From contig OZ241384.1 of the NCBI GenBank assembly GCA_965200805.1, forward strand, positions 3,348,001 to 3,412,000: a stretch of DNA of 64,000 bases. Reading direction: 5' to 3'. This stretch comes from MPNP01 sp026709725 (GTDB lineage: Bacteria; Pseudomonadota; Alphaproteobacteria; Rhodobacterales; Rhodobacteraceae). The position numbers and the translations under genes were made by a program. Of the stretch, positions 26,015-35,057 are shown piece by piece (the stretch's first letter is position 1; each line of letters starts with the position of its first letter). The notes beneath the pieces were generated by a model, which made no database searches, was not told the origin of the DNA, and was given only the letters and a program-made list of their open reading frames with translations.

Positions 26015-27811
26015 ATGCAAGATTTACTGCAACAAATTGATATATTCATTGTTTTTGCCGTTATTGTCGGCATGTTTGCCCTGTTCATCTGGGAGATCTA
26101 CCCCATTGAGGTTGTCGCTCTGGCCGGGGCATCTCTCCTGCTTGTCTCAGGTGCTCTTTCCATTGATGCAGCATTCACGGTCTTTGCAAACCCCGCACCG
26201 TGGACAATCGCTGCCATGTTCATCCTGACCGGAGCCCTTATTCGCACGGGCGCCCTTTCCAATCTGACCAATCTTGCCACGCTGCAGGGAGGTCGCCATC
26301 CTGTCCTCACATTGGCCGGAATGGCTGGCCTTGTCATCATTGCATCCGCCTTCATGAACAACACACCTGTGGTGGTCCTGATGATCCCGGTTGTGATGCA
26401 GATGGCCAAATCAATTGGCCGGACAGCCTCACACCTTCTCATCCCGCTCTCCTACATCTCAATACTCGGCGGCACATGCACTCTGATTGGCACATCAACA
26501 AATCTTCTTGTGAATGGTGTGGCAACCGGCCATGGCCTTGAGCCATTCACGCTCTTCGAAATCACCCCGCTTGCTGTCATCCTGGTCCTTTACGGCCTGG
26601 CTTACATCACCCTTCTTGCCCCCCGCCTCCTCCCTGACCGGGAAGCGATCTCCGAAATGCTGCGTGACCGCAGCACCATGCGTTTCTTCACCGAAATGAT
26701 CCTCCCGGCAAACAGCAGGTATATCGATCATTCCCTCTCCGAAATCCCACTCTTCGGCCACCGGGATATCCGGGTCGTTGACGTCATCCGGGGAACCTCA
26801 TCACTGGCAGACCAATTGCAAGAGCTTGTTCTTAAGGCCGGTGACCGGCTCGTCATCCGGACCCGGGCATCAGAGTTGAACGAGATCATGCGGCGCAGTG
26901 GCCTTGACCGTCCGGACGCCGAGGACAGCCAGGCCATGAGCAGGGTTTCGTCGCGGCTTTCGGTCACACTCGAAGCCCTGATTTCGCCGGGTTGTCACAT
27001 GATTGGCAAGTCACTTGGTGATCTGGATTTTCATCGCCAGTTCAATGTGTTCGTCATCGCCATGCATCGACCCATGGCCAAGGTCCTCACCGATTTTTCT
27101 GCCATTCGTCTCAAGGTTGGCGACACCCTTCTCCTTGAGGGCAATCCCCAGGATATCCATCGTATGGCTGAGGAGTTCAATCTGGTCGAGATTTCCGAAC
27201 TGTCAACCAAACCCTATCGCCGCGACAAGGCCCCCACTGCCATCCTGGCTCTCCTCGGCGTTATCGTGCTGGCCGGTCTTGGCATTGCCCCCATCGAATT
27301 GCTGGTGATCCTTGCCGTTGCCGCAGTTCTGCTGTGTCGCTGCATTGACTCGAATGAGGCCTTTGACTTTGCCGATGCCCGTCTCCTGGTGCTGATCTGG
27401 TCCATGCTTGCTGTTGGAACGGCCATGGAAGAAGTCGGACTGGTGACAGTCCTGACCAATGCCCTCGCCCCCTCCATGCTGTCACTGTCACCCTTTCTCC
27501 TGGTCTGGTCGGTCTATCTCCTGACATCGATTCTGACAGAACTTGTTTCAAACAACGCCGTGGCTGTCATCGTGACGCCGATTGCCATCGGTCTCGCAAC
27601 GAGCCTCGGTGTCGACCCGCGCGGGCTTGTCGTTGCGGTGATGATTTCCGCTTCAGCGAGTTTTGCGACACCCATCGGCTACCAGACCAACACGCTGGTC
27701 TACGGGCCCGGCGGCTACACGTTTCGTGATTTCTTTCGCATTGGTGCTCCCCTCAACCTGTCCATCGGTCTCCTGGCCAGTGCACTGATTCCCCATTTCT
27801 GGCCGCTCTGA
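26015..27811 (+). CDS. SLC13-type anion transporter with two TrkA-C domains
   Basis: 598 residues. An N-terminal set of about six membrane segments contains FMNNTPVVVLMIPV, the inverted-repeat substrate-site motif. Two cytosolic TrkA-C/RCK_C domains follow at about 225-290 and 315-395 (AGDRLVIRTR, VGDTLLLEG). A second membrane half contains LVSNNAVAVIVTPIA and ends in a hydrophobic helix. The two NxxPV/NNA hairpins define the DASS/ArsB-like fold; the TrkA-C insertion is typical of bacterial YfbS-like sulfate or anion permeases. Substrate cannot be read from sequence. It is divergent from phaC and convergent with the HisD-like gene. Confidence 0.85.
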   Translation: MQDLLQQIDIFIVFAVIVGMFALFIWEIYPIEVVALAGASLLLVSGALSIDAAFTVFANPAPWTIAAMFILTGALIRTGALSNLTNLATLQGGRHPVLTLAGMAGLVIIASAFMNNTPVVVLMIPVVMQMAKSIGRTASHLLIPLSYISILGGTCTLIGTSTNLLVNGVATGHGLEPFTLFEITPLAVILVLYGLAYITLLAPRLLPDREAISEMLRDRSTMRFFTEMILPANSRYIDHSLSEIPLFGHRDIRVVDVIRGTSSLADQLQELVLKAGDRLVIRTRASELNEIMRRSGLDRPDAEDSQAMSRVSSRLSVTLEALISPGCHMIGKSLGDLDFHRQFNVFVIAMHRPMAKVLTDFSAIRLKVGDTLLLEGNPQDIHRMAEEFNLVEISELSTKPYRRDKAPTAILALLGVIVLAGLGIAPIELLVILAVAAVLLCRCIDSNEAFDFADARLLVLIWSMLAVGTAMEEVGLVTVLTNALAPSMLSLSPFLLVWSVYLLTSILTELVSNNAVAVIVTPIAIGLATSLGVDPRGLVVAVMISASASFATPIGYQTNTLVYGPGGYTFRDFFRIGAPLNLSIGLLASALIPHFWPL

Positions 27812-27883
27812 AATCGGTCACCCCCGAGCGGTGTTTCGCCGGCAGGACAAGGCCGTGCATGGTCCGCCCTCTCGCCCGCATTG

Positions 27884-29206
27884 TTACTGCCCGACAGGTT
27901 CTGCGGCTGATCCATACGGGATATTGCGACGCCCATAGCGGCGGAGACGGATGTTGGCCTGTTCGGCATGGCCGACGAACCCCTCCAGCATTGAAAGTCG
28001 GGAGCAATAGCTGCTGATTTCGCTGGCTGCTTCATCAGTCAGTATCCGCTGATAGCTGTGCGTTTTGAGAAAGGACCCCACCCAAAGACCGCCCGTATAG
28101 CGACCGGCACGCCGCGTTGGCAGCGTATGATTGGTCCCGATCACCTTGTCGCCATTGGCAACATGCGTTCGCGGTCCAAGGAAAAGCGCGCCATAGGCGG
28201 TGAGGTTGTCAAGAAACCAGTCATCACGTGCAGTCATGACCTGAACATGCTCGGATGCCAGCGTGTTGGCAACATCCAGCATCTCATCATAGGTCTCGCA
28301 GACAATCACCTGCCCATAGTCATTCCAGCTTGCCTCGGCCAGCCCGGATGTCGGCAAAATCGTGAGCAGACGCTTGATTTCCACCAGGGTCTCCTCGGCA
28401 AGATGTCGGCTGTTGGTAACCAGAACCGCGGGGGAATTCATTCCGTGTTCAGCCTGACCCAGCAGGTCTGTGGCACACATCTCGGCATCAACCACCTCAT
28501 CAGCAATGATCAGCGTTTCGGTCGGACCCGCCAGCAAATCAATCCCCACGCGACCAAAAAGCTGCCGCTTGGCTTCTGCGACATAGACATTGCCCGGACC
28601 AACAATCATATCGACCTGATCGACACTCGCAGTGCCGAGTGCCAGCATGCCGAGCGCCTGAACACCGCCAACGACATAGACTTCGTGGGCTCCACCATAA
28701 TGCATGGCGGCAATGACCGCCGGGAATGGCTTGCCCCTGTAGGGTGGCGTTGCGGCCAGAATCTGCGGCACACCGGCAACAGCTGCAGTCACCACAGACA
28801 TATGTGCAGCAGCGACCATCGGATACTTGCCGCCGGGCACATAACATCCGACGCGCTGAACCGGTACCAGGCGATGACCAAGCACAACACCGGGGAGAAC
28901 CTCAACCTCGATATCCCGCAAGGCCTCCCTTTGGGCCTCGGCAAAAACCCGCACCCGTTTCTGGGCATAGATGATGTCATGACGCTCCTGGTCAGACAGT
29001 GTGGCGATCATCTTCTCGATTGCATCATCGGACAGGCGGAACTCCGACGGATTGTAATGATCAAGCCTTTGTGAATAGGCCCGAACAGCATCCTCGCCGC
29101 GTCTTGCGATATCATCAAGCATACGGCTTACAGTTGCGGATACCTCAGCATCGATCGTCGCCTGCGTTTTCGTGTCAATACCCGTCTTCAGATATTCAAT
29201 TGCCAC
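27884..29206 (-). CDS. hisD: Histidinol dehydrogenase family protein (HisD or HpsN type)
   Basis: 440 residues from GTG 29206, chosen because AGGGAGG precedes it and family members start with an AIEYLK-like sequence. Conserved blocks are GCYVPGGKYP, DMIVGPGNVYVAEAKR, GPTETLIIAD, DLLGQAEHG and the C-terminal GTNHTLPT then ARYTGGLWVGSFLKT. The last block and the AIEYLK start resemble sulfopropanediol dehydrogenase (HpsN)-type relatives at least as much as biosynthetic HisD. It is an NAD- and Zn-dependent alcohol-to-acid oxidation enzyme. No other his genes are adjacent, so the pathway is uncertain. Confidence 0.75.
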   Translation of the reverse strand: MAIEYLKTGIDTKTQATIDAEVSATVSRMLDDIARRGEDAVRAYSQRLDHYNPSEFRLSDDAIEKMIATLSDQERHDIIYAQKRVRVFAEAQREALRDIEVEVLPGVVLGHRLVPVQRVGCYVPGGKYPMVAAAHMSVVTAAVAGVPQILAATPPYRGKPFPAVIAAMHYGGAHEVYVVGGVQALGMLALGTASVDQVDMIVGPGNVYVAEAKRQLFGRVGIDLLAGPTETLIIADEVVDAEMCATDLLGQAEHGMNSPAVLVTNSRHLAEETLVEIKRLLTILPTSGLAEASWNDYGQVIVCETYDEMLDVANTLASEHVQVMTARDDWFLDNLTAYGALFLGPRTHVANGDKVIGTNHTLPTRRAGRYTGGLWVGSFLKTHSYQRILTDEAASEISSYCSRLSMLEGFVGHAEQANIRLRRYGRRNIPYGSAAEPVGQ

Positions 29207-29506
29207 ACCAACCTCCCTGCTGGCCCTGCCCATTCGAAACCGTTCCTGACATGCACCATGCCAATCCCGATCAGGGCCAAATACGCTGTCTTCGTGTCGA
29301 ATGCACATCAAGATCAGATGTCGGCATGCCCGACAATCTGTCAGGACGATTGATTCACGGGACCAGGTCTCCGATTTGATCTGCACTGGCTGCACGAACA
29401 GACCGGCAACAACGAAGAAGGGGCCATTTCACAAAAAGTGCGGTGGTGAGCGCACGCATCGATGCAGATGCCGGAGAGCGGGCCTGGTATCGCCGGGCTG
29501 ATCACG
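29207..29506. other. Intergenic region upstream of the HisD-like gene
   Basis: About 300 bp. It should contain the promoter of the minus-strand dehydrogenase gene. The in-frame upstream extension to 29395 lacks family similarity and is not considered coding. Nothing else is recognised before the GIY-YIG relic. Confidence 0.4.
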
Positions 29507-29920
29507 AAACACCGCAATATCCGATCCGGGCGATTCTGGCAGAAAACATGTTCAGTGAACAAATGCCGCCATGGAACCAACCGGTCCTGTCATGGACCGG
29601 GTTGCAGACATTGCCATCCTCCCGGGCATCGTCCCTGTCACAATGGCGTGGCATTTATCTGATTTTTGACCGGTCAGACGAAAAGTGCCACGTTGGAGCC
29701 GCTTGCGGCAGCGACAGCATCCCCCGGTCGATGGCGCAATGATTCGGAGACCGGTCATGGCAATAATCGGTCACTTCGAGAGCAGGGCCCGGCAGACTTC
29801 CAATTTTCAATTCTCCAGCGGGTTTCACCGGACATGGACAAAGACGAAATCATCAAGCTCGAAAGCACCGGGAAAGACCGACTGCACAGAAGGCATGCAA
29901 TTGGTCTGAACCACAACTGA
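29507..29920 (+). pseudogene. GIY-YIG nuclease family remnant
   Basis: Frame one reads MPPWNQPVLSWTGL, then LSQWRGIYLIFDRSDEKCHVGAA, a GIY-YIG catalytic start with the second motif changed to CHVG. After about 29720 the similarity moves to another frame: GRWRNDSETGHGNNRSLRE, then DFQFSILQRVSPDMD and IIKLESTGKDRLHRR, ending GLNHN and TGA at 29918-29920. The conserved catalytic Glu region (LEST-K-RLH) is recognisable. A frameshift plus a damaged YVG motif indicates a dead gene. Intact relatives are stand-alone nuclease-like proteins often found in accessory DNA. Confidence 0.7.
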
Positions 29921-30073
29921 TTGTGCCGGATTCAGAATGCTCTGCAGTGACTCCCCCGTTGCCGCTTGACCTCGGCCCTGCTTCAGGCCGGGCATGGAAA
30001 CCGCTCCAGGTGAAAACAGGTCTGCACCAAAAGGCCGGTGCCGATCACAATGAATGAGACCGGGCAGGATCAC

Positions 30074-31036
30074 TCATGAGCAGAATTTGCGAAAGGCGTC
30101 GGAGGCTGCACCGATGATGCCTGCGTTGTTGCCAAGTGTTGCCGGAATGTAGCGCAACCGATTGTAGTAATATCCAATGCCGCATCGGCTGGCATATGAG
30201 AAGATCGTATCAATGAAGCTCTGACCGGATGCACTCCAGCCGCCACCAAAGACGACACGGTCAGGATTGAAGATGTGCACCATGGAGGCGGACCACATAC
30301 CAAGCCAGCAGGCGGTCTCATCAAGTATCTTGATACAGTCGGGATCGTTGTCTGCGGCGCCATCAAAAATATCCCGTACCGTCGGGTCCCGGTTTTCGCT
30401 GGACATGACCTGTCCGAGTGCACCCCCGGGGCGCAGTGTGGCAAGCTCCCTGGCGTCACGCGTCATGGCAAGACCGGATGCGACCGATTCAATGCATCCC
30501 CAGCACCCCTTGCGGCAGGTGTGGCGGAAATTCCGATCAACAATCATATGTCCGCCATCACCAATGGTGCCATTGGATGTCTTGATAATGGTTCCGTTTT
30601 CGATGTACACAATCCCGATACCGGTTCCGAGTGTGGCCATCATGAAGCGTTCGGAGCCCTGCCCTGCACCATGCAGAAACTCACCAAGACCGGCATAAGT
30701 GGCATCATTCTCCATGGTCACAGGCACACCGAGAGTGCTGCTGACATGCTCGACGATGGGAAAGTTATCAAGCAGGGAAATATTACACAGATACACTTCC
30801 GTGTTCCCCTTTATCACATGACCCGGAACTCCGATGCCGACGGCAGACAATTCAAGCGTTTGATCGGCCGCCAACCAGTTCGTGATCGGTTCCATGTAGA
30901 CGTCAACCACGGCATCGGGTGTCGTAACGGACGGCAACGTTATGATCGTCTGACGGACAAGATCCCCGTCGCCCGACACCAGTCCGATTTTGGCACTTCC
31001 ACCACCAACATCAATTCCGGCACATATTTGTGTCAA
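30074..31036 (-). CDS. ROK-family sugar kinase or regulator-like protein
   Basis: 320 residues, apparently from TTG 31036. The N-terminal phosphate-binding loop is GIDVGGGSAKIGLV. GVPGHV and ENDATYAG follow, with catalytic-type Asp in END. GTGIGIVYIENG is the ROK adenosine motif. The zinc-binding ROK signature is present as GHMIVDRNFRHTCRKGCWGCIE. No DNA-binding domain precedes it, so a sugar kinase is more likely than a repressor. Substrate unknown. It is transcribed divergently from dxs, with about 170 bp between them. Confidence 0.85.
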   Translation of the reverse strand: MTQICAGIDVGGGSAKIGLVSGDGDLVRQTIITLPSVTTPDAVVDVYMEPITNWLAADQTLELSAVGIGVPGHVIKGNTEVYLCNISLLDNFPIVEHVSSTLGVPVTMENDATYAGLGEFLHGAGQGSERFMMATLGTGIGIVYIENGTIIKTSNGTIGDGGHMIVDRNFRHTCRKGCWGCIESVASGLAMTRDARELATLRPGGALGQVMSSENRDPTVRDIFDGAADNDPDCIKILDETACWLGMWSASMVHIFNPDRVVFGGGWSASGQSFIDTIFSYASRCGIGYYYNRLRYIPATLGNNAGIIGAASDAFRKFCS

Positions 31037-31121
31037 GATCTAAACTCTGGCCTGTCCTACTGCCTGCGACATGTCCAGATGCATACAAAACAATGCCGGT
31101 TTTGTGAACCTTGCGTGATGA

Positions 31122-31150
31122 TTTTCAAATGGTAAATTATTTGTTATAAT
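31122..31150 (+). promoter_or_regulatory. Candidate sigma-70 promoter for dxs
   Basis: A perfect TATAAT at 31145-31150 has TTTTCA (4 of 6 to TTGACA) 17 bp upstream at 31122-31127. The dxs ATG is at 31209. The local A+T richness between two G+C-rich genes fits a promoter region shared with the divergent ROK gene. Confidence 0.55.
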
Positions 31151-31208
31151 CCAGTTCCGACAGTAAAGGGGTGCAATTTTGCACGGAGACTGATGATGGA
31201 GCCGTCAT

Positions 31209-33101
31209 ATGACCGGAATCTCGACACCGCTTCTCGACCGCATCAAGATCCCTCGTGATTTGCGCAACTACAGTGTAAGTCAACTGGAACAGATCGCTGA
31301 TGAACTCCGTGCGGAAATCATTGATACAGTGTCGGTGACGGGCGGTCATCTTGGTGCCAGTCTCGGTGTTGTTGAGCTGACGGTTGCGCTGCACAGCGTG
31401 TTTGAACCGCCCGCGGACAAGATCATCTGGGATGTTGGTCATCAGGTGTACGGTCACAAGATCCTGACTGGACGACGTGATCGGATTCGTACCCTGCGTC
31501 AGGGTGATGGTCTGTCCGGCTTCACCAAACGGTCGGAAAGCGAATACGACCCGTTTGGTGCAGCGCATGCATCCACATCAATCTCAGCCGGGTTGGGATT
31601 TTCCATCGCAAGGGATCTTCGCAGGGAAAGCCATCGGGTTATTGCCGTCATTGGTGACGGTGCCATGACTGGCGGCATGGCTTATGAAGCCATGAACAAC
31701 GCTGGCTCATTCCCGAGTGACCTGATTGTTATTCTCAATGACAATGACATGTCCATCGCTCCCCCGGTGGGTGCGCTGTCAAAATACCTCCCTCAGCTGG
31801 TCAGCTCGAACTCCATGCGAGCCCTCAGCGACCTCAGCAGCAGTTTCACCGAGCGTCTCCCCCAATCGCTCCAAATGGTTGCTGATCGGGCTGATGGCGC
31901 GGTTCATAAATTGTTGTCCGGGGGCAATATCTTCGAGGAACTCGGTTTCTACTATGTTGGTCCATGCAATGGTCACGACATGAAATCCATTATCCCCATC
32001 CTTCGCAATCTCCGGGACGGGTGGCATCGTGGACCTGTTCTCGTGCATGTTGTAACCGAAAAGGGAAAGGGCTTCGTTCCAGCCGAACGGTCAGATGATC
32101 GATATCATGGTGTCGGGACTTTCAATCCGGAAACCGGCGAACTCAACAAGAGCAGCGGTGGGCCACCGAGCTACACGAGAGTCTTCGCTGATTCTCTGAT
32201 CAGGGAAGCCCGAAAGGACGACTCGATTGTCGCCATCACCGCCGCCATGCCTTCGGGAACGGGTCTTGATCGGTTTGGGGCAGAATTTCCGGACAGAACC
32301 TTCGATGTCGGCCTTGCAGAGCAGCATGCCGTGACATTTGCCGCCGGACTTGCTGCTGCAGGCATGCGCCCTTTTGCCGCAATCTATTCGACCTTTCTGC
32401 AAAGGGCCTTCGACCAGATTGTTCATGATGTGGCTATCCAGAACCTACCGGTCCGATTTGCACTGGACCGGGCCGGATTTGTTGGAGCTGACGGCCAGAC
32501 GCACTGTGGTGCGTTTGATATCGCCTATCTCGCCTGTCTGCCCAACATGACACTCATGGCTGCAGCTGATGAAGCGGAGCTCGTCCACATGGTCACAACG
32601 GCCGCAGCACACCAAGAAGGGCCGATCGCATTCCGCTATCCACGCGGAGCAGGCACTGGTGCCGCACTCCCTGATGCAGGTGAGATCCTGCCGATTGGCA
32701 AGGGACGTATCATTGCCGAGGGGTCTGATCTTGCCATCCTCAGCTACGGCTCACGCCTGCACGATTGCCTCGCGGTCCGGAAGGAATTGGCCGGGGACGG
32801 GATGTCGATTACCGTTGCCGATGCCCGATTTGCCAAACCGGTTGACGTCGAATTGATCAAAAGCCTGGCTGACAACCACAAAGCCATTCTGACGATTGAG
32901 GAGGGTTCAATCGGCGGCTTTGCAGCTCAGGTACTCCATGTCCTGCAGGATCAGGATCTGCTTGATGGCACTCTGCGCTTTCGATCATTGTACATGTCGG
33001 ATGCGTTTCTTGATCAGGATGCGCCTGCAAGGCAGATCGCCCGGTCTGGACTCGGTCCCGACAGCATTCTCAGGATGGCCCGTTCCCTCCTCAAAGGATG
33101 A
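31209..33101 (+). CDS. dxs: 1-deoxy-D-xylulose-5-phosphate synthase
   Basis: 630 residues, full length. The N-terminal thiamine diphosphate domain has HLGASLGVVELTVALH, WDVGHQVYGHK and the GDG...N Mg/ThDP motif (GDGAMTGGMAYEAMNN). The pyrimidine domain has the catalytic Glu in FDVGLAEQHAVTFAAG. The transketolase C-terminal domain closes the protein. It condenses pyruvate with glyceraldehyde 3-phosphate, the first step of the MEP isoprenoid pathway, and also supplies thiamine and pyridoxal precursors. GGAG precedes ATG 31209. The nitrilase-family gene follows 48 bp later on the same strand. Confidence 0.97.
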   Translation: MTGISTPLLDRIKIPRDLRNYSVSQLEQIADELRAEIIDTVSVTGGHLGASLGVVELTVALHSVFEPPADKIIWDVGHQVYGHKILTGRRDRIRTLRQGDGLSGFTKRSESEYDPFGAAHASTSISAGLGFSIARDLRRESHRVIAVIGDGAMTGGMAYEAMNNAGSFPSDLIVILNDNDMSIAPPVGALSKYLPQLVSSNSMRALSDLSSSFTERLPQSLQMVADRADGAVHKLLSGGNIFEELGFYYVGPCNGHDMKSIIPILRNLRDGWHRGPVLVHVVTEKGKGFVPAERSDDRYHGVGTFNPETGELNKSSGGPPSYTRVFADSLIREARKDDSIVAITAAMPSGTGLDRFGAEFPDRTFDVGLAEQHAVTFAAGLAAAGMRPFAAIYSTFLQRAFDQIVHDVAIQNLPVRFALDRAGFVGADGQTHCGAFDIAYLACLPNMTLMAAADEAELVHMVTTAAAHQEGPIAFRYPRGAGTGAALPDAGEILPIGKGRIIAEGSDLAILSYGSRLHDCLAVRKELAGDGMSITVADARFAKPVDVELIKSLADNHKAILTIEEGSIGGFAAQVLHVLQDQDLLDGTLRFRSLYMSDAFLDQDAPARQIARSGLGPDSILRMARSLLKG

Positions 33102-33149
33102 CCTCCTTGATGCGCACTGACCCGCAGCGTTTCAGATTCCGGTAAGTGG

Positions 33150-34040
33150 ATGGATTCTCTGCGCATCTGCCTTGCTCAGATGACCTCGGGCCAGACGCAC
33201 GATTGCAACATTGAAGCACTCGGTATTCTCTCCCGGACAGCTGCAGACCGCGGGTGTGACCTTCTCGCGCTGCCGGAGGTCGCAGGCCTCATGGATCAAA
33301 ATCGCAAGTCGCTTCTGCAGAAGATCTGCAATGAGGACGACGATCCGTTCATCAATGCCTGCAAACATCACGCCGGAGAGCATCAGCTCTGGATTCACCT
33401 GGGTTCGACCCCGGTCCGTGGCCCGGATAAACTCTACAACAGGTCACTCCTGATTGATGACATGGGTGTCGTTCGGGCCCGCTATGACAAGATTCACCTC
33501 TTTGATTATTTTCCCGAAGACCGTGCACCAATACAGGAATCAGCCACCTATCATGCAGGTCGGCAGGCTGTACTGTCGCATACGCCATGGGGGTTGTGGG
33601 GGTTGACAATCTGTTATGATCTGCGTTTCCCGCATCTCTTTGCCAGCTATGCGGTCAATGGTGCTCATGTGCTCTTTGTGCCATCAGCATTTACCGTGGG
33701 CACCGGGCGGGATCACTGGGAGGTGCTCCTCCGCGCCCGTGCCATTGAAACCGGCTGCTGGATTATCGCTGCTGCTCAGGCTGGCCACCACGAGGATGGG
33801 CGCAAGACCTATGGGCACGCCATGATTCTTGACCCGGAGGGCACAGTCATCATGGATCTTGGCGGGAATGGGGCATCGCACGGAATTGCTGATATTGTGC
33901 TCAACAAAGCCAGAAACTGGCACGAGCGCAATGAACCACTCCCTGCCGAGCGACGCGCCGACAGACCCTGCTGCCAACAGACGCGCTGTGATGATGTTGA
34001 TCTTCGGGCTGCGGGGCAGGAGTCGGATCTCCTTCGATAA
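33150..34040 (+). CDS. Carbon-nitrogen hydrolase (nitrilase family, Nit-like amidase)
   Basis: 296 residues. The Glu-Lys-Cys triad is visible: Glu in LALPEVAG near 43, Lys in YDKIHLFDYFPED near 113 and Cys in LTICYDLRFPHLF near 155. The HLFDY and CYDLRFP spellings match the Nit/deaminated-glutathione amidase branch, which in alphaproteobacteria is often near glutaredoxin genes. The last ~35 residues (after NEPLPAERRADRP) are Cys/Arg-rich and unlike the family, so the 3' end may have been altered by mutation. Cytoplasmic. It probably shares a transcript with dxs. Confidence 0.85.
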   Translation: MDSLRICLAQMTSGQTHDCNIEALGILSRTAADRGCDLLALPEVAGLMDQNRKSLLQKICNEDDDPFINACKHHAGEHQLWIHLGSTPVRGPDKLYNRSLLIDDMGVVRARYDKIHLFDYFPEDRAPIQESATYHAGRQAVLSHTPWGLWGLTICYDLRFPHLFASYAVNGAHVLFVPSAFTVGTGRDHWEVLLRARAIETGCWIIAAAQAGHHEDGRKTYGHAMILDPEGTVIMDLGGNGASHGIADIVLNKARNWHERNEPLPAERRADRPCCQQTRCDDVDLRAAGQESDLLR

Positions 34041-34332
34041 ACCGGTATCAGCATGATGGAATACGGCAATGGTGGGACTCGATCGTGCTTTTCCCACAAC
34101 CCGAGTTTTCGCACAGCTGATCCCGAAACCGGACACAAAAAGGTCTTCGGCAGCCGAAGGATTCGCCCGGGCCCGCAGCTCACCCTGCTGATCAGGACAT
34201 CTTTTCGTTCGCTCTTTTCAGCTATCCACTTTTGTGAGCCCGGGGATGTCCTGATCAGGTGCCCGCACCACCGCTGAAGTGAAGATTTTGCCAGGTGAGC
34301 GATGCTGTGATCGTCCGGTTGGATAAACCATG
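34041..34332. other. Intergenic region with hairpins after the nitrilase gene
   Basis: No gene seen. It holds a short CTTCGG-CAG-CCGAAG hairpin near 34144-34158 and the 14-bp inverted repeat at 34188-34258, listed separately. The dispersed repeat copy B follows directly. Confidence 0.5.
34188..34258. repeat. 71-bp element bounded by 14-bp perfect inverted repeats
   Basis: CTGATCAGGACATC at 34188-34201 and GATGTCCTGATCAG at 34245-34258 are perfect reverse complements, separated by a 43-nt T-rich interior. Direct target-site repeats are not obvious, so this may be a hairpin or a very small mobile element. Confidence 0.5.
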
Positions 34333-34562
34333 TCCCACCATCACTGAATGGATGGATAGAGGGACTTCAGCCCGATCCGGGCACCCTCCGTCCTCTCCCG
34401 CCAGCCTGCGGGTCTCCTGTCCGCAGTGCACCACCCCTGCCAGGCCGCCACTCGCTGACCAGGTTCTCCCCCATGGAGGGACGATGGGGAATCCGGCGGT
34501 TGCGGCACGGGCGGGAGAGGACAGTGATCCCGAACCCCGGCTCAAGGTACCGGGGGCCAGAC
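34333..34562 (+). repeat. Dispersed ~250-bp repeat, copy B
   Basis: Opposite-orientation partner of 21760-22030, sharing the same block order from TCCCACCATCACTGAA to GATCCCGAACCCCGG. By eye the blocks are mostly conserved with many substitutions between them, so the copies are old. It lies next to another inverted-repeat element at 34569-34841. Confidence 0.65.
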
Positions 34563-34568
34563 CCATCA

Positions 34569-34841
34569 ATCCCACAGTTGACCCCACCCCGACCTCATGC
34601 CATACCGTTCCCCATTATGCTGATCAGCATGCAACAGAGATCAGCAGAGACATCCGCATCACTCGTCACCGCCTGCACCATGCCAGGGCAGACCCGCTCT
34701 GCCCTGGCCCCTCTGTCCCTGCAGTGACAGGGGGCTCTGTACAGTCATGGACTGGCGTGGCACCGGCGGTGACCTCTGCCGCACCCCGGCCCCATCGGAT
34801 GATGGGCAACTGGAGGGGGATGGTGGTGTCAACTGTGGGAT
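34569..34841. repeat. ~273-bp segment bounded by inverted repeats
   Basis: ATCCCACAGTTGAC at 34569-34582 and GTCAACTGTGGGAT at 34828-34841 are perfect 14-bp inverted repeats; similarity continues inward (CCACC/GGTGG) with one mismatch. Inside is a stable hairpin, GCCAGGGCAGA and TCTGCCCTGGC at 34682-34708. No gene or clear target duplication. It may be a non-autonomous element. Confidence 0.5.
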
Positions 34842-35057
34842 AGTGAGAGGCCCGGGTATAGCTTCACAAGGCAGCAGGGGAGTTGGGGCGGTCATCTGTC
34901 CAACCAGAACAACAGCAATGGCCAGCCTCGACTGATGGCCGGAACGTATGCCGGTCGCGCCACAGCCGACGGCGGCAGCGAGGTGGCCTTCGTTGGTGCG
35001 CATGCTGGTGCCAACACTGTCTTTGAATAGCTGCTAACCCGAACCTCCAGAACCCGA
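34842..35057. other. Non-coding stretch before the transposase relic
   Basis: About 215 bp. One plus-strand frame ends with a protein-like tail (GGSEVAFVGAHAGANTVFE then TAG at about 35027), but it is too short to assign. Nothing else is recognised. Confidence 0.4.

Noticed and set aside
34910..35030. Plus-strand tail GGSEVAFVGAHAGANTVFE as a gene end
   Set aside because: Too short and isolated to assign; no upstream domain in the same frame.
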